Source: an uncultured Corynebacterium sp. (lineage in GTDB: Bacteria > Actinomycetota > Actinomycetes > Mycobacteriales > Mycobacteriaceae). Taken from it: a stretch of 64,000 nt of DNA. Position 1 is the stretch's first letter; the number at the start of each line of letters is the position of its first letter. The stretch covers positions 27,611 through 91,610 of the forward strand of contig CAMIFC010000005.1 of assembly GCA_946220775.1 (NCBI GenBank). The letters run 5' to 3'. The notes below the pieces were generated by a model, which was given only the letters and a program-made list of their open reading frames with translations, did not search any database and had not been told where the DNA came from. Shown here in pieces: positions 54,422-62,403 of the stretch. Made by a program: the position numbers and the translations under genes.

Positions 54422-56461
54422 ATGGCAAAAGGGCGGATTCCTGAGCGGGATATTGAGGCGATTCGGGAGGCAACCCCGATCGAGGAGGTCGTGGGGGAGT
54501 ATGTCCAGTTGACGCCGGGTGGCGTCGATTCGATGAAGGGATTGAGCCCCTTCAAGGACGAAAAAACGCCGTCGTTCCACGTCCGCCCGAACAAGGGGTA
54601 TTTCCACTGCTTCTCCACGGGTGAGGGCGGGGATGTGTTCAGCTTCCTGATGAAGATGGAACACATCACGTTCCCCGAGGCCGTTGAGCAGGTCGCGGAG
54701 CGGATCGGTTACCGCATTAATTATGAAGGCGGTGGACCGGGGCGTCGGGAGAAGCCGGGGACTCGTCAGCGGCTGGTCGCAGCGAATAAAGCGGCTTTTC
54801 AGTTTTATTACGAGCAGCTGCGCAGTGATGTGCAGGGGGCGGATGTGGCCCGCCAGTTCCTGCTGGATCGCGGTTTCACAATGGAGCATGCCGACCAATT
54901 CGGTTGCGGGTTCGCGCCTTCGGGCTGGGATACGTTGACGAAGCACCTGCAGCGCAAGGGCTTCGACTTCAAGGAGCTCGAGGCCGCGGGGTTGGCGCGC
55001 ATGGGCAGCAAGGGGCCGATCGACCGTTTCCACCGCCGCTTGCTGTGGCCGATCCGTTCCGTCGCCGGGGACGTCATTGGGTTCGGCGCCCGAAAGTTGT
55101 TTGAGGACGACAAACTGGGCAAATACATGAATACGCCCGAGACGCTGCTGTATAAGAAGTCGAAGGTACTTTTCGGCATCGATCAGGCTAAGCGGAATAT
55201 TGCCGATACCCACCAGGCGGTGGTCGTCGAAGGCTATACCGATGTGATGGCGATGCACGCGGCTGGGGTGAAGACCGCTGTGGCGTCCTGTGGAACGGCC
55301 TTTGGTGCGGACCACCTGGCGATGCTGCGGCGCTTTATGCTGGACGACAAGTTCTTCCGCGGGGAGATCATTTACACGTTTGATGGTGATGAGGCGGGGC
55401 AGAAGGCGGCGTTGCGCGCCTTTGAGGGCGACCAGCAGTTCACTGGCCGCAGCTATGTGACGGTCGCGCCGGGTGGGCAGGACCCCTGCGATATTCGCTT
55501 GGCCAGGGGAGATGCGGCAGTTCACGAGCTGATCGAACAGCGCATTCCCATGTTTGAGTTTGTGATTCGCACGCTGCTGGCAGGCTATGACACCGCTGCG
55601 GTTGATGGCAGGATCCATGCGATGCGGCGCATCGTCCCAGTGTTGGCCAGCATTCGGGATGACGCGGTGCGCGACGAGTATTCTCGCCAGGCCGCGGGGT
55701 GGGCCGGGTTCGAAGATCCAGACGAAGTGGTAGCTCAGGTCCGCGAGGCTGCTCGGCAGGGGCGAAAGGAAAAGCCGAAGCTGGAGCTAAAACAGGGCGC
55801 GGCGCGGCGGGAACGGCTTGCCCAGCAGGAGGGCTCGGCTGGTGGTGCTGGTTCGGCGGCTGGCGGCGCGGATGGTTCGAGTGGTCCGGGCTCAGGCGCT
55901 GGCGGCTCGTCGGGCTCAAGCGCGGGTGGGCACCTCCGCGCCGTGGAAGGAATGGATCGGCCAGATCCGGCCGATGAGTCGATGATCGGCGTGCGCGAAG
56001 TGCTGAAGTTAGGTTTGCAGGAACCACAACTGGCTGGGCAGATCTTTGACTTGATGCCGCCGGAGAGTTTCCTCCATCCCACGTATGTGGCGATTGCTAA
56101 TGCTGCGTCGGCGGCTGGCGGCGCGGCCAATGTGCAGGCGGGGAGCCGGTGGTTGGATGCTGTGTCTCAGCAGATCAGTGATCCGATGGGCCGGGCTGTG
56201 GTCTCGGAACTGGCGGTGGAGGAATTGCACTGCCAGGAGGAACGCTTGCCGTATTATGCGTCGGCCATCATGGCGCGGATGCAGGAGCGCTGGGTGGGCA
56301 ATGAGATCTCGGATATGCGCTCGAAGCTGCAGCGGATGCGTCCGGAGCAGGACAAGGAAGAATACTTTGGGCTGTTTTCGGACCTCACGGCGCTAGAAAA
56401 ATACCGACGCTCGTTGCAAGAACGAGCGTCGGCCTACGGCAGTTTCACGGGTCACGTCTAG
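54422..56461 (+). CDS. dnaG: DNA primase
   Basis: 679 residues, synthesises RNA primers for replication. N-terminal zinc-ribbon region, catalytic TOPRIM (VVVEGYTDVMAMHAAGVKTAVASCGTAF, EGYTD; IIYTFDGDEAG) and a C-terminal helicase-binding part. In the zinc region Cys42 and His45 are Ser and Lys, Cys63 is kept (FHCF) and the fourth ligand is Thr66, so the usual Cys-His-Cys-Cys set is mostly gone. ATG 54422 gives MAKGRIPER. A Gly/Ser-rich linker (about residues 470-505) is longer than average. A hairpin lies in the last codons. Confidence 0.94.
   Translation: MAKGRIPERDIEAIREATPIEEVVGEYVQLTPGGVDSMKGLSPFKDEKTPSFHVRPNKGYFHCFSTGEGGDVFSFLMKMEHITFPEAVEQVAERIGYRINYEGGGPGRREKPGTRQRLVAANKAAFQFYYEQLRSDVQGADVARQFLLDRGFTMEHADQFGCGFAPSGWDTLTKHLQRKGFDFKELEAAGLARMGSKGPIDRFHRRLLWPIRSVAGDVIGFGARKLFEDDKLGKYMNTPETLLYKKSKVLFGIDQAKRNIADTHQAVVVEGYTDVMAMHAAGVKTAVASCGTAFGADHLAMLRRFMLDDKFFRGEIIYTFDGDEAGQKAALRAFEGDQQFTGRSYVTVAPGGQDPCDIRLARGDAAVHELIEQRIPMFEFVIRTLLAGYDTAAVDGRIHAMRRIVPVLASIRDDAVRDEYSRQAAGWAGFEDPDEVVAQVREAARQGRKEKPKLELKQGAARRERLAQQEGSAGGAGSAAGGADGSSGPGSGAGGSSGSSAGGHLRAVEGMDRPDPADESMIGVREVLKLGLQEPQLAGQIFDLMPPESFLHPTYVAIANAASAAGGAANVQAGSRWLDAVSQQISDPMGRAVVSELAVEELHCQEERLPYYASAIMARMQERWVGNEISDMRSKLQRMRPEQDKEEYFGLFSDLTALEKYRRSLQERASAYGSFTGHV
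56404..56432. repeat. Perfect 12-bp hairpin inside the dnaG 3' end
   Basis: CCGACGCTCGTT (56404-56415) and AACGAGCGTCGG (56421-56432), loop 5 nt, within the last 20 codons. No T-run follows, so it is not a standard terminator; could protect the mRNA end or slow transcription. Confidence 0.6.
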
Positions 56462-56525
56462 TCACACTGCTGGGCAGCTCCGTCGTTCGGCAGCGACCCC
56501 GCCGTCCGAACTACCTTCGTGGTGA

Positions 56526-56852
56526 CTACCTTCGCCGGGGTCGCCGTGGCCGCCGGAACTTCTTCGGGTCTTCTTCGAGGCGGTCGTTGGGATGGTCGTA
56601 ATCGGACTCCACGATCGTGTGTCCGTTTTCTAGGGAGTCGCGCGTCGACCGGTTCAGATCCCGCACTTCGTGCATGCGCGGGTCGGGGTCGAGTTTGTTG
56701 GCGATGGCTTTGCGACCAGCGCGGATGGCGGATTTCGCAATGTCTGAGTTGATCGCGGTTTCGTATCCCCGGCGGATCTGTTCGTACCGGCGCCGACCGG
56801 CCTTCGTCCCCATCAGGTAGCCGGCAGCGGCCCCCACGACGAACTGGATCAT
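56526..56852 (-). CDS. YtxH-like small membrane-associated protein
   Basis: 108 residues. Begins with MIQFVVGAAAGYLMGTKAGRRRYEQIRRGYE, like YtxH-type stress proteins, then a charged body and a very basic end (KKFRRPRRPRRR). Convergent with dnaG. Function unknown. Confidence 0.65.
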   Translation of the reverse strand: MIQFVVGAAAGYLMGTKAGRRRYEQIRRGYETAINSDIAKSAIRAGRKAIANKLDPDPRMHEVRDLNRSTRDSLENGHTIVESDYDHPNDRLEEDPKKFRRPRRPRRR

Positions 56853-56989
56853 TAGTTATGCCTCCAAGCGTGTTGTTCGGTCATCCATCCTAACCGATAA
56901 TCCGAAATGTCCCGTGGGCAGCGTTTGTGATTCTGTGCCACCATGGGAAGCAAAAGCCCTGCTCAGGGCGCTAAAAGGAAAGGAAAATC

Positions 56990-58114
56990 ATGTCTGATAC
57001 GGCAACGAGCACGGCAGCAGCAACAACTGTGAAGGCGATTATCTCTCGGGCGAAAAACCAGCCCGTGGAGATCGTGGACATTAACGTTCCCGCACCGGGG
57101 GCAAATGACGTCATCGTGAAAATCCAAGCATGCGGCGTGTGCCATACCGACTTGGCCTACCGCGACGGTGGCATTACCGACGACTACCCATTCCTGCTGG
57201 GCCACGAGGCCGCCGGCACCGTCGAGCAGGTCGGCGAGGATGTCACGCACGTTCAGGTTGGCGACTATGTGGTGCTGAACTGGCGCGCCGTGTGTGGCGA
57301 GTGCCGCGCATGCAAGAAGGGCGAGCCGAAGTACTGCTTCGCAACGCACAACGCGTCGAAGAAGATGACTCTCACGGACGGTACGGAGCTCGAAGCGGCG
57401 CTGGGTATCGGCGCATTTGCGGAGAAGACGCTGGTCCACGAGATGCAGTGCACCAAGGTCGATGAGTCCGCGGATCCGGCAGTTGCGGGCCTGATGGGCT
57501 GTGGCGTGATGGCTGGCCTGGGTGCAGCCGTGAACACCGGCGAAATCACCCGTGGCGAGTCCATCGCCGTCATCGGTGTCGGTGGCGTAGGCATGGCCGC
57601 CGTCGCTGGCGCGCGCGTTGCCGGTGCGACCACGATCATTGCGATTGATATTTCGGACGCCAAGCTGGCTCGAGCCAAGGAAGAATTCGGGGCGACCCAC
57701 ACCATCAACTCTTCAGATCTTTCGACTGACGAACTGGTGGAAAAAGTTCAGGCGTTGACTGGTGGGTTCGGTGTGGATGTTGCAGTGGATGCGGTTGGCG
57801 TCCCAGCAACGTACAAGCAGGCGTTCTATATTCGCGACTTGGCTGGCCGCGTGGTGCTGGTGGGTGTGCCGACCCCGGAGATGACTTTGGAGCTGCCGTT
57901 CTTGGACATCTTTGCTCGTGGCGGCGCGTTGAAGTCCAGCTGGTACGGCGACTGCCTGCCGGAGAAGGATTTCCCGACCTACATCGACTTGTATCTGCAG
58001 GGTCGCTTCCCGCTGGATAGGTTTGTGGATGAGCGCATTGGGCTTGAGGACGTTGAAGCAGCCTTCGACAAGATGAAGAAGGGCGAAGTGCTGCGTTCGG
58101 TCGTTGAATTCTAG
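56990..58114 (+). CDS. S-(hydroxymethyl)mycothiol dehydrogenase-like zinc alcohol dehydrogenase
   Basis: 374 residues, class III-like zinc MDR. Catalytic Zn: QACGVCHTDLAYRDGG and LLGHEAAGTVEQVG; structural Zn: CGECRACKKGEPKYC; NAD site: VIGVGGVGMAAVAGARVAGA; C-term QGRFPLDRFVDERIGLEDVEAAFDKM. Mycothiol-linked formaldehyde detoxification is the best-known role for this actinobacterial subgroup (AdhE2/MscR). The MBL hydrolase gene follows at 50 bp, the usual pairing. Motif copies at 57655 and 57796. Confidence 0.85.
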   Translation: MSDTATSTAAATTVKAIISRAKNQPVEIVDINVPAPGANDVIVKIQACGVCHTDLAYRDGGITDDYPFLLGHEAAGTVEQVGEDVTHVQVGDYVVLNWRAVCGECRACKKGEPKYCFATHNASKKMTLTDGTELEAALGIGAFAEKTLVHEMQCTKVDESADPAVAGLMGCGVMAGLGAAVNTGEITRGESIAVIGVGGVGMAAVAGARVAGATTIIAIDISDAKLARAKEEFGATHTINSSDLSTDELVEKVQALTGGFGVDVAVDAVGVPATYKQAFYIRDLAGRVVLVGVPTPEMTLELPFLDIFARGGALKSSWYGDCLPEKDFPTYIDLYLQGRFPLDRFVDERIGLEDVEAAFDKMKKGEVLRSVVEF

Positions 58115-58163
58115 CCCACGGCGTTGAAGTTTGTGTTGTTTGAGTTTTTGAAGGAGTTTGAAA

Positions 58164-58838
58164 ATGGGAAACATCATTGACGTTGTGAAGCCGGGCGATG
58201 TTGCGGACGCACCGAATCTGCGTGTGACTCGCGTGATTACCAACGGCACGTTTGCCTTGGATGGCGGCGAGTGGGATGTGGAGAACAATATTTGGGTCAT
58301 CGGTGATGATTCCGAGTGCTACATCATTGATGCTGCTCACGAACAGGATCCGATTGCCGAGGCCGTTGATGGCCGCGAGGTCAAGGCGATTCTGTGTACT
58401 CACGCCCACAATGACCACATCACGGTGGCCCCGGAGCTGTCCCAGATGTTCGGCGCGGATATATATGTCCACCCTGCTGATCGCATGTTGTGGGATCAGA
58501 GCTACCCGAACTTGGAGCCGAAGGATCTGGCCGATGGAGACGTGTTCGAGGTCGGTGGCGTGGAGCTGAAGACGATGAACACCCCTGGTCACTCCCCAGG
58601 TTGCTGCGTGTTTTATGTGCCGAAGGCCGGGGTGCTGTTCTCCGGTGACACATTGTTCCAGGGTGGGCCGGGTGCGACGGGGCGTTCGTTTAGCTCCTTC
58701 GAGACGATTATCGAGTCGATTAAGTCGAAGCTGCTGGTGCTGCCGGACGAGACGAAGGTATTCACCGGCCACGGCAATGCGACCACGATTGGGGACGAGG
58801 CACCACACCTCGACGAGTGGATCAAGCGCGGCCACTAG
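58164..58838 (+). CDS. MBL-fold hydrolase, partner of the mycothiol dehydrogenase
   Basis: 224 residues. Zinc motif CTHAHNDHITVAPEL (HxHxDH), then NTPGHSPGCCVFY, FSGDTLFQGGPGATGRSF and TGHGNATTIGDE. Ribosome site AAGGAG 7 nt before ATG 58164. Glyoxalase-II-like; probably hydrolyses the S-formylmycothiol or another mycothiol thioester. Same operon as the dehydrogenase. Confidence 0.88.
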   Translation: MGNIIDVVKPGDVADAPNLRVTRVITNGTFALDGGEWDVENNIWVIGDDSECYIIDAAHEQDPIAEAVDGREVKAILCTHAHNDHITVAPELSQMFGADIYVHPADRMLWDQSYPNLEPKDLADGDVFEVGGVELKTMNTPGHSPGCCVFYVPKAGVLFSGDTLFQGGPGATGRSFSSFETIIESIKSKLLVLPDETKVFTGHGNATTIGDEAPHLDEWIKRGH

Positions 58839-58898
58839 TCGCCGTCCTGGGGCTCGAGCGCCATGGGCGTCCTTGGTCCCTTTACGGACCCTTGAGGC

Positions 58899-58915
58899 AT
58901 ACCCCTAGGGGGTAT
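58899..58915 (+). promoter_or_regulatory. CsoR-type copper operator upstream of copA
   Basis: ATACCCC-TAG-GGGGTAT, a perfect 7-3-7 inverted repeat like known CsoR sites, overlapping a promoter (TTGAGG 58892; TATATG 58913). Lies 30 bp upstream of copA, whose repressor is encoded behind it. Confidence 0.8.
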
Positions 58916-58944
58916 ATGGTGGGGGTGGAAAGGTGGTATGCCTC

Positions 58945-61485
58945 ATGCCCTCATCATCCTCTTTTGTTGGGACGCCAACCGGTGCCACTCCTGGCCCGGA
59001 AGAAAGTATGGACTTCGCCGTCACAGGAATGACGTGCGCGTCCTGCGCTAATCGAATTGAACGAAAGCTCAACCGAATCGATGGCCTGAAGGCCTCGGTG
59101 AACTACGCGACGGAGAAGGCACATGTGTCGCTGGATCCGGACGCGGAGGAGCCATTGGAGGAATTGGCTGCGCAGCAGCAATTGATCCAGGACACCATCC
59201 GGAAGATGGGCTACGAGTCCGAACTCGCGCGTCCACTGGCCGCGCCGGGGTCGGCAGTGGGGGGTTCTGGTTCGGCGGGGACTGGCTCGGGTGCTGCAGG
59301 TTCCGACGCATCGGGTGTCGGGGGACAGAGCACCGGCACCCAGGGCGCATCAGCCGGCGAGCCCAGCGCCGCTGAGTCGGCCGCGGCTCGGGAGCTGCGT
59401 GGTTTGCGTCAGCGCCTGATTGGTTCATTATGGCTGGCGATCCCCGTGATCGTGTTGGCCATGATCCCACCACTACAGTTCACGAACTGGCAGTGGCTAT
59501 CCCTGACGTTGGCCGCGCCGGTGATTCTGTGGGCAGGGTGGCCATTCCACCGCGCGACGTGGATTAATCTGCGTCACGGCGCGGTCACCATGGACACGCT
59601 GATCACGGTGGGCACCATGGCGGCCTTTGCCTGGTCGCTGATTTCGCTCTTCTTCGGCACTGCCGGTGAGCCAGGAATGACTCACAGTTGGAGTATCTTC
59701 CACACCGATACCGACCCGATGGGCGATATTTACCTTGAGGTCGCTGCCGGCGTGATCATGTTCGTCCTGGCGGGCCGCTATTACGAAAAGCGTGCAAAGC
59801 ATCGCGCCGGGGAGTCCATCCGCGCATTGTCGGAACTTGGCGCCAAGGACGTCGCCGTGGTCGATGATGAAGACGGAAGCAATGAACGTCGCATTCCCAC
59901 CGGTGATCTGCGCGAAGGCATGCTCTTTGTGGTGCGTCCAGGGGAGAAGATCGCCACGGACGGCGTGATTGTGCACGGGCGTTCTGCTGTCGATGAATCG
60001 ATGTTGACTGGCGAGTCCGTCCCCGTGGAAGTCGCAGAAGGCGACGAGGTGACGGGAGCGACGGTCAACGCGTCTGGTCGGCTGATCGTGCGTGCCACCG
60101 CGGTGGGCGCGGACACCCAGCTGGCTCAGATTGCCCGGCTGGTGGAGCAGGCGCAGTCCGGCAAGGCAGATGTGCAGCGGTTGGCAGATAAGGTTTCGAG
60201 CTACTTCGTGCCGATCGTCATCGGCTTGGCAGTACTCACGATTGTCCTGTGGTGGGCTTTGACTGGAGATGTCGGAGCGGCGTTTTCCTCGGCAGTTGCG
60301 GTGCTGATTATTGCGTGCCCGTGTGCACTCGGGTTGGCGACGCCGACCGCGTTGCTCGTGGGGACCGGTCGCGGCGCCTCCATGGGCGTGCTGATTCGCG
60401 GCCCCGAGGTCTTAGAAGAAGCTCGCGGGGTGGACGCCATTGTGCTGGACAAGACCGGCACCGTCACTACCGGTGTGATGGCCGTGACTGGTACTTGGCT
60501 TAACGACGACACCGACATGGCGTGCCCCGACAAGGAGGGCACCGATACGGCGGAGTCGACGGAAGCCTCCGCCGAGCGCGAATTGCTGCGCCTCGCTGGC
60601 GCTGTGGAGAGCCACTCCGAGCACCCGATTGCCCAGGCCATCGCGGATCGTGCTGAGCAAACAGACTCGGCAGGACTCCCTGCGGTGAAAGACTTCGAAT
60701 CCATCCCTGGCCATGGTGTGCAGGGCACGGTCGAAGGCAAGCTCGTGCAGGTTGGCCGTGGTTTTGGGGACGCCTCAGATAGTGGCGCAGGACACGCCGC
60801 CGGTGCAGCGGACAGTGGCGGTGGCCAGGACATCGTGACGCGCACTGGCCTGCGCGGGACGGTGGTGCCTGTCCTCGTTGATGGGGAATTGCTTGGCGCC
60901 ATTGCAGTGGCCGATGAGGTGAAGGAAGAAAGCGCTGAGTCCGTGGCCCGATTGAAGGACCTAGGTCTTTCTCCCATGCTGCTGACTGGGGACAACGAAC
61001 AAGTGGCACTCGACGTAGCTGAGGAAGTTGGTATCCCGTCTGAGGCTGTTCGTAGTGGCGTCCTACCTGAAGACAAGGTGAACGAGGTGCAACGCCTACA
61101 AGAACAAGGACGGACGGTCGCGATGGTCGGCGATGGGGTCAATGACGCCGCAGCATTGGCGCAGGCGGATCTCGGCATTGCGATGGGGACGGGGACGGAT
61201 GCGGCAATCGAGGCTGCGGACATTACCCTGGTCCGCGCAGAAATCACCGCGGTAGTGGACGCCATCCGGTTGTCCCGTCGCACGCTACGCACGATTAAGG
61301 GCAACTTGTTCTGGGCGTTTGCATATAACGTGGCGGCGATTCCGCTGGCGGCATTTGGTCTGCTGAACCCGATGTTGGCGGGAGCGGCGATGGCGATGTC
61401 GAGTGTATTTGTGGTGACGAATAGCCTGCGCTTGCGGGGTTTCCGCTCGGTCAACCCGGCGGCTAATAAGGTGGCAAAGGCGTAG
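58945..61485 (+). CDS. copA: Copper-translocating P1B-type ATPase
   Basis: 846 residues from ATG 58945, GGAAAGG upstream. Heavy-metal domain GMTCASCAN (Cys31, Cys34), Ala/Gly/Ser linker, eight membrane helices with CPC ion site (ACPCALGLATPTALLVG). Actuator GESVPVEVAEGD (TGES), phosphorylation DKTGTVTTG, HP motif HSEHPIAQAIA and hinge MVGDGVNDAAALAQADLGIAMGTG. Exports Cu(I). The motif at 58970 falls in its first, non-conserved codons. Regulated through the CsoR operator. Confidence 0.93.
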   Translation: MPSSSSFVGTPTGATPGPEESMDFAVTGMTCASCANRIERKLNRIDGLKASVNYATEKAHVSLDPDAEEPLEELAAQQQLIQDTIRKMGYESELARPLAAPGSAVGGSGSAGTGSGAAGSDASGVGGQSTGTQGASAGEPSAAESAAARELRGLRQRLIGSLWLAIPVIVLAMIPPLQFTNWQWLSLTLAAPVILWAGWPFHRATWINLRHGAVTMDTLITVGTMAAFAWSLISLFFGTAGEPGMTHSWSIFHTDTDPMGDIYLEVAAGVIMFVLAGRYYEKRAKHRAGESIRALSELGAKDVAVVDDEDGSNERRIPTGDLREGMLFVVRPGEKIATDGVIVHGRSAVDESMLTGESVPVEVAEGDEVTGATVNASGRLIVRATAVGADTQLAQIARLVEQAQSGKADVQRLADKVSSYFVPIVIGLAVLTIVLWWALTGDVGAAFSSAVAVLIIACPCALGLATPTALLVGTGRGASMGVLIRGPEVLEEARGVDAIVLDKTGTVTTGVMAVTGTWLNDDTDMACPDKEGTDTAESTEASAERELLRLAGAVESHSEHPIAQAIADRAEQTDSAGLPAVKDFESIPGHGVQGTVEGKLVQVGRGFGDASDSGAGHAAGAADSGGGQDIVTRTGLRGTVVPVLVDGELLGAIAVADEVKEESAESVARLKDLGLSPMLLTGDNEQVALDVAEEVGIPSEAVRSGVLPEDKVNEVQRLQEQGRTVAMVGDGVNDAAALAQADLGIAMGTGTDAAIEAADITLVRAEITAVVDAIRLSRRTLRTIKGNLFWAFAYNVAAIPLAAFGLLNPMLAGAAMAMSSVFVVTNSLRLRGFRSVNPAANKVAKA

Positions 61486-61599
61486 CGCTCGACAGGGGAC
61501 GCCCAACTGGGGGCGCCTCAACAAGGAGGGGATCGCCCTAACAAGGGGAACTAGGGGCGCAGTTGATTTTCCGATGGACACAGAAGAGGTAGAAAACTA

Positions 61600-61917
61600 A
61601 TGGACAAGAACAAGGGTGAGCAGGGCAATTGCAGCGATCACCACGGGTACGTGAGTGATAAGGCGCGGTATTTGGCGCGTTTGCGTCGCATTGAGGGGCA
61701 GGTGCGGGGCTTGCAGCGGATGGTGGACGAAGAACAGTACTGCGTCGACATTCTGACTCAGGTAGCGGCATTGCAGTCGGCGTTAAAAGGGGTAAGCCTG
61801 GCGCTGCTGGAGGATCACATTAGTCATTGCGTGGTTGATGCGGCCCGGATTTCGGATGAGGCCGCTGCTGAGAAAATTGAGGAAGTTTCTAAGGCTATTG
61901 CTCGATTTTCCCGATAG
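61600..61917 (+). CDS. csoR: Copper-sensing repressor CsoR
   Basis: 105 residues, four-helix DUF156 repressor. Cu(I) ligands in order: Cys in EEQYCVDILTQ, then His and Cys in EDHISHCVVD. Helix 1 ARLRRIEGQVRGLQRMVDE. Apo-CsoR binds the operator at 58899 and releases with copper, closing the feedback loop with copA. Starts 114 bp after copA. Confidence 0.92.
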   Translation: MDKNKGEQGNCSDHHGYVSDKARYLARLRRIEGQVRGLQRMVDEEQYCVDILTQVAALQSALKGVSLALLEDHISHCVVDAARISDEAAAEKIEEVSKAIARFSR

Positions 61918-62403
61918 AACCGCTCAATAATGACTGTGATTCATTAATGGAAATGCTTTAGTTTTCCGAGCAATACAGAAAGTGCTACCCGCGAACATGT
62001 ATATGAATATATAACTAAATTTGTTGAGCAGTGTTCGCGGAATGGCGCGAGAGGAGCGTTTGGTGCGAGCGAGAGACTTAATGATGCAAGTTTTCGCACT
62101 GACGGAAGAAGAGGGGGTTGACCTGGGGGTTTGATGGTCTGTTTGCTAAGTGAGGGCAAGTTCTTTATGCAAAGTAAGTGCATAATTTAGGTTGTAATAA
62201 TTGGATAATAAAATCCATAAAATGATGTTGGGGTAAAAACTATATACATAGAATGAGTCATGCTAGGGTCATTTTCGGGCCGAGATGATCTCGGGCAATA
62301 ATCGGAACTGCATCCATCACAATCGCAGGTTAATTATTAATCATTAATGCGATTTGCAGTATCTGGTTAAAGAAGACGTTTCAAGTAAGGAAGGGTGCCC
62401 ACA
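61918..62403. other. AT-rich promoter region of the surface protein
   Basis: 486 bp with much lower GC than its surroundings. Short inverted repeats include CCGCGAACA (about 61988) / TGTTCGCGG (about 62032) and an AT palindrome near 62328-62350 (TTAATTATTAATCATTAAT). No convincing gene; likely long regulatory/leader DNA. Confidence 0.45.

Larger units (their letters stand above)
637..61264. repeat. Interspersed DNA motif TGGCGTCC (reverse GGACGCCA)
   Basis: Short interspersed element with core TGGCGTCC, often GG(T/A) before it and purines then an A tract after it, e.g. GGTGGCGTCCGAAAAA. By-eye cores, TGGCGTCC orientation: 3121, 6651, 10351, 10777, 13760, 14384, 24373, 26285, 31734, 36510, 39431, 43680, 47681, 51119, 53586, 55281, 57796, 61056. 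GGACGCCA orientation: 637, 3064, 4178, 6097, 10386, 12075, 13997, 16895, 17350, 24484, 25590, 27231, 27363, 27828, 28729, 32352, 33016, 36291, 38659, 39753, 41377, 42367, 43384, 48063, 52189, 57655, 58970, 60432, 61257. Some coding ones are chance Asp-Ala codons; about half have the A/T tract. Confidence 0.75.

Noticed and set aside
637..61264. Reading the interspersed motif as a polar sequence (FtsK KOPS or Chi)
   Set aside because: Both orientations are used in similar numbers and mixed along the window, whereas such sites are strongly biased to one strand.
60201..61454. 417-codon open frame opposite copA
   Set aside because: Ser/Thr/Pro/Ala-rich composition and perfect overlap with a real gene show it is a high-GC shadow frame. 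The same holds for long frames opposite lepA, glyS, dnaJ, phoH and hydroxyacyl-CoA dehydrogenase.
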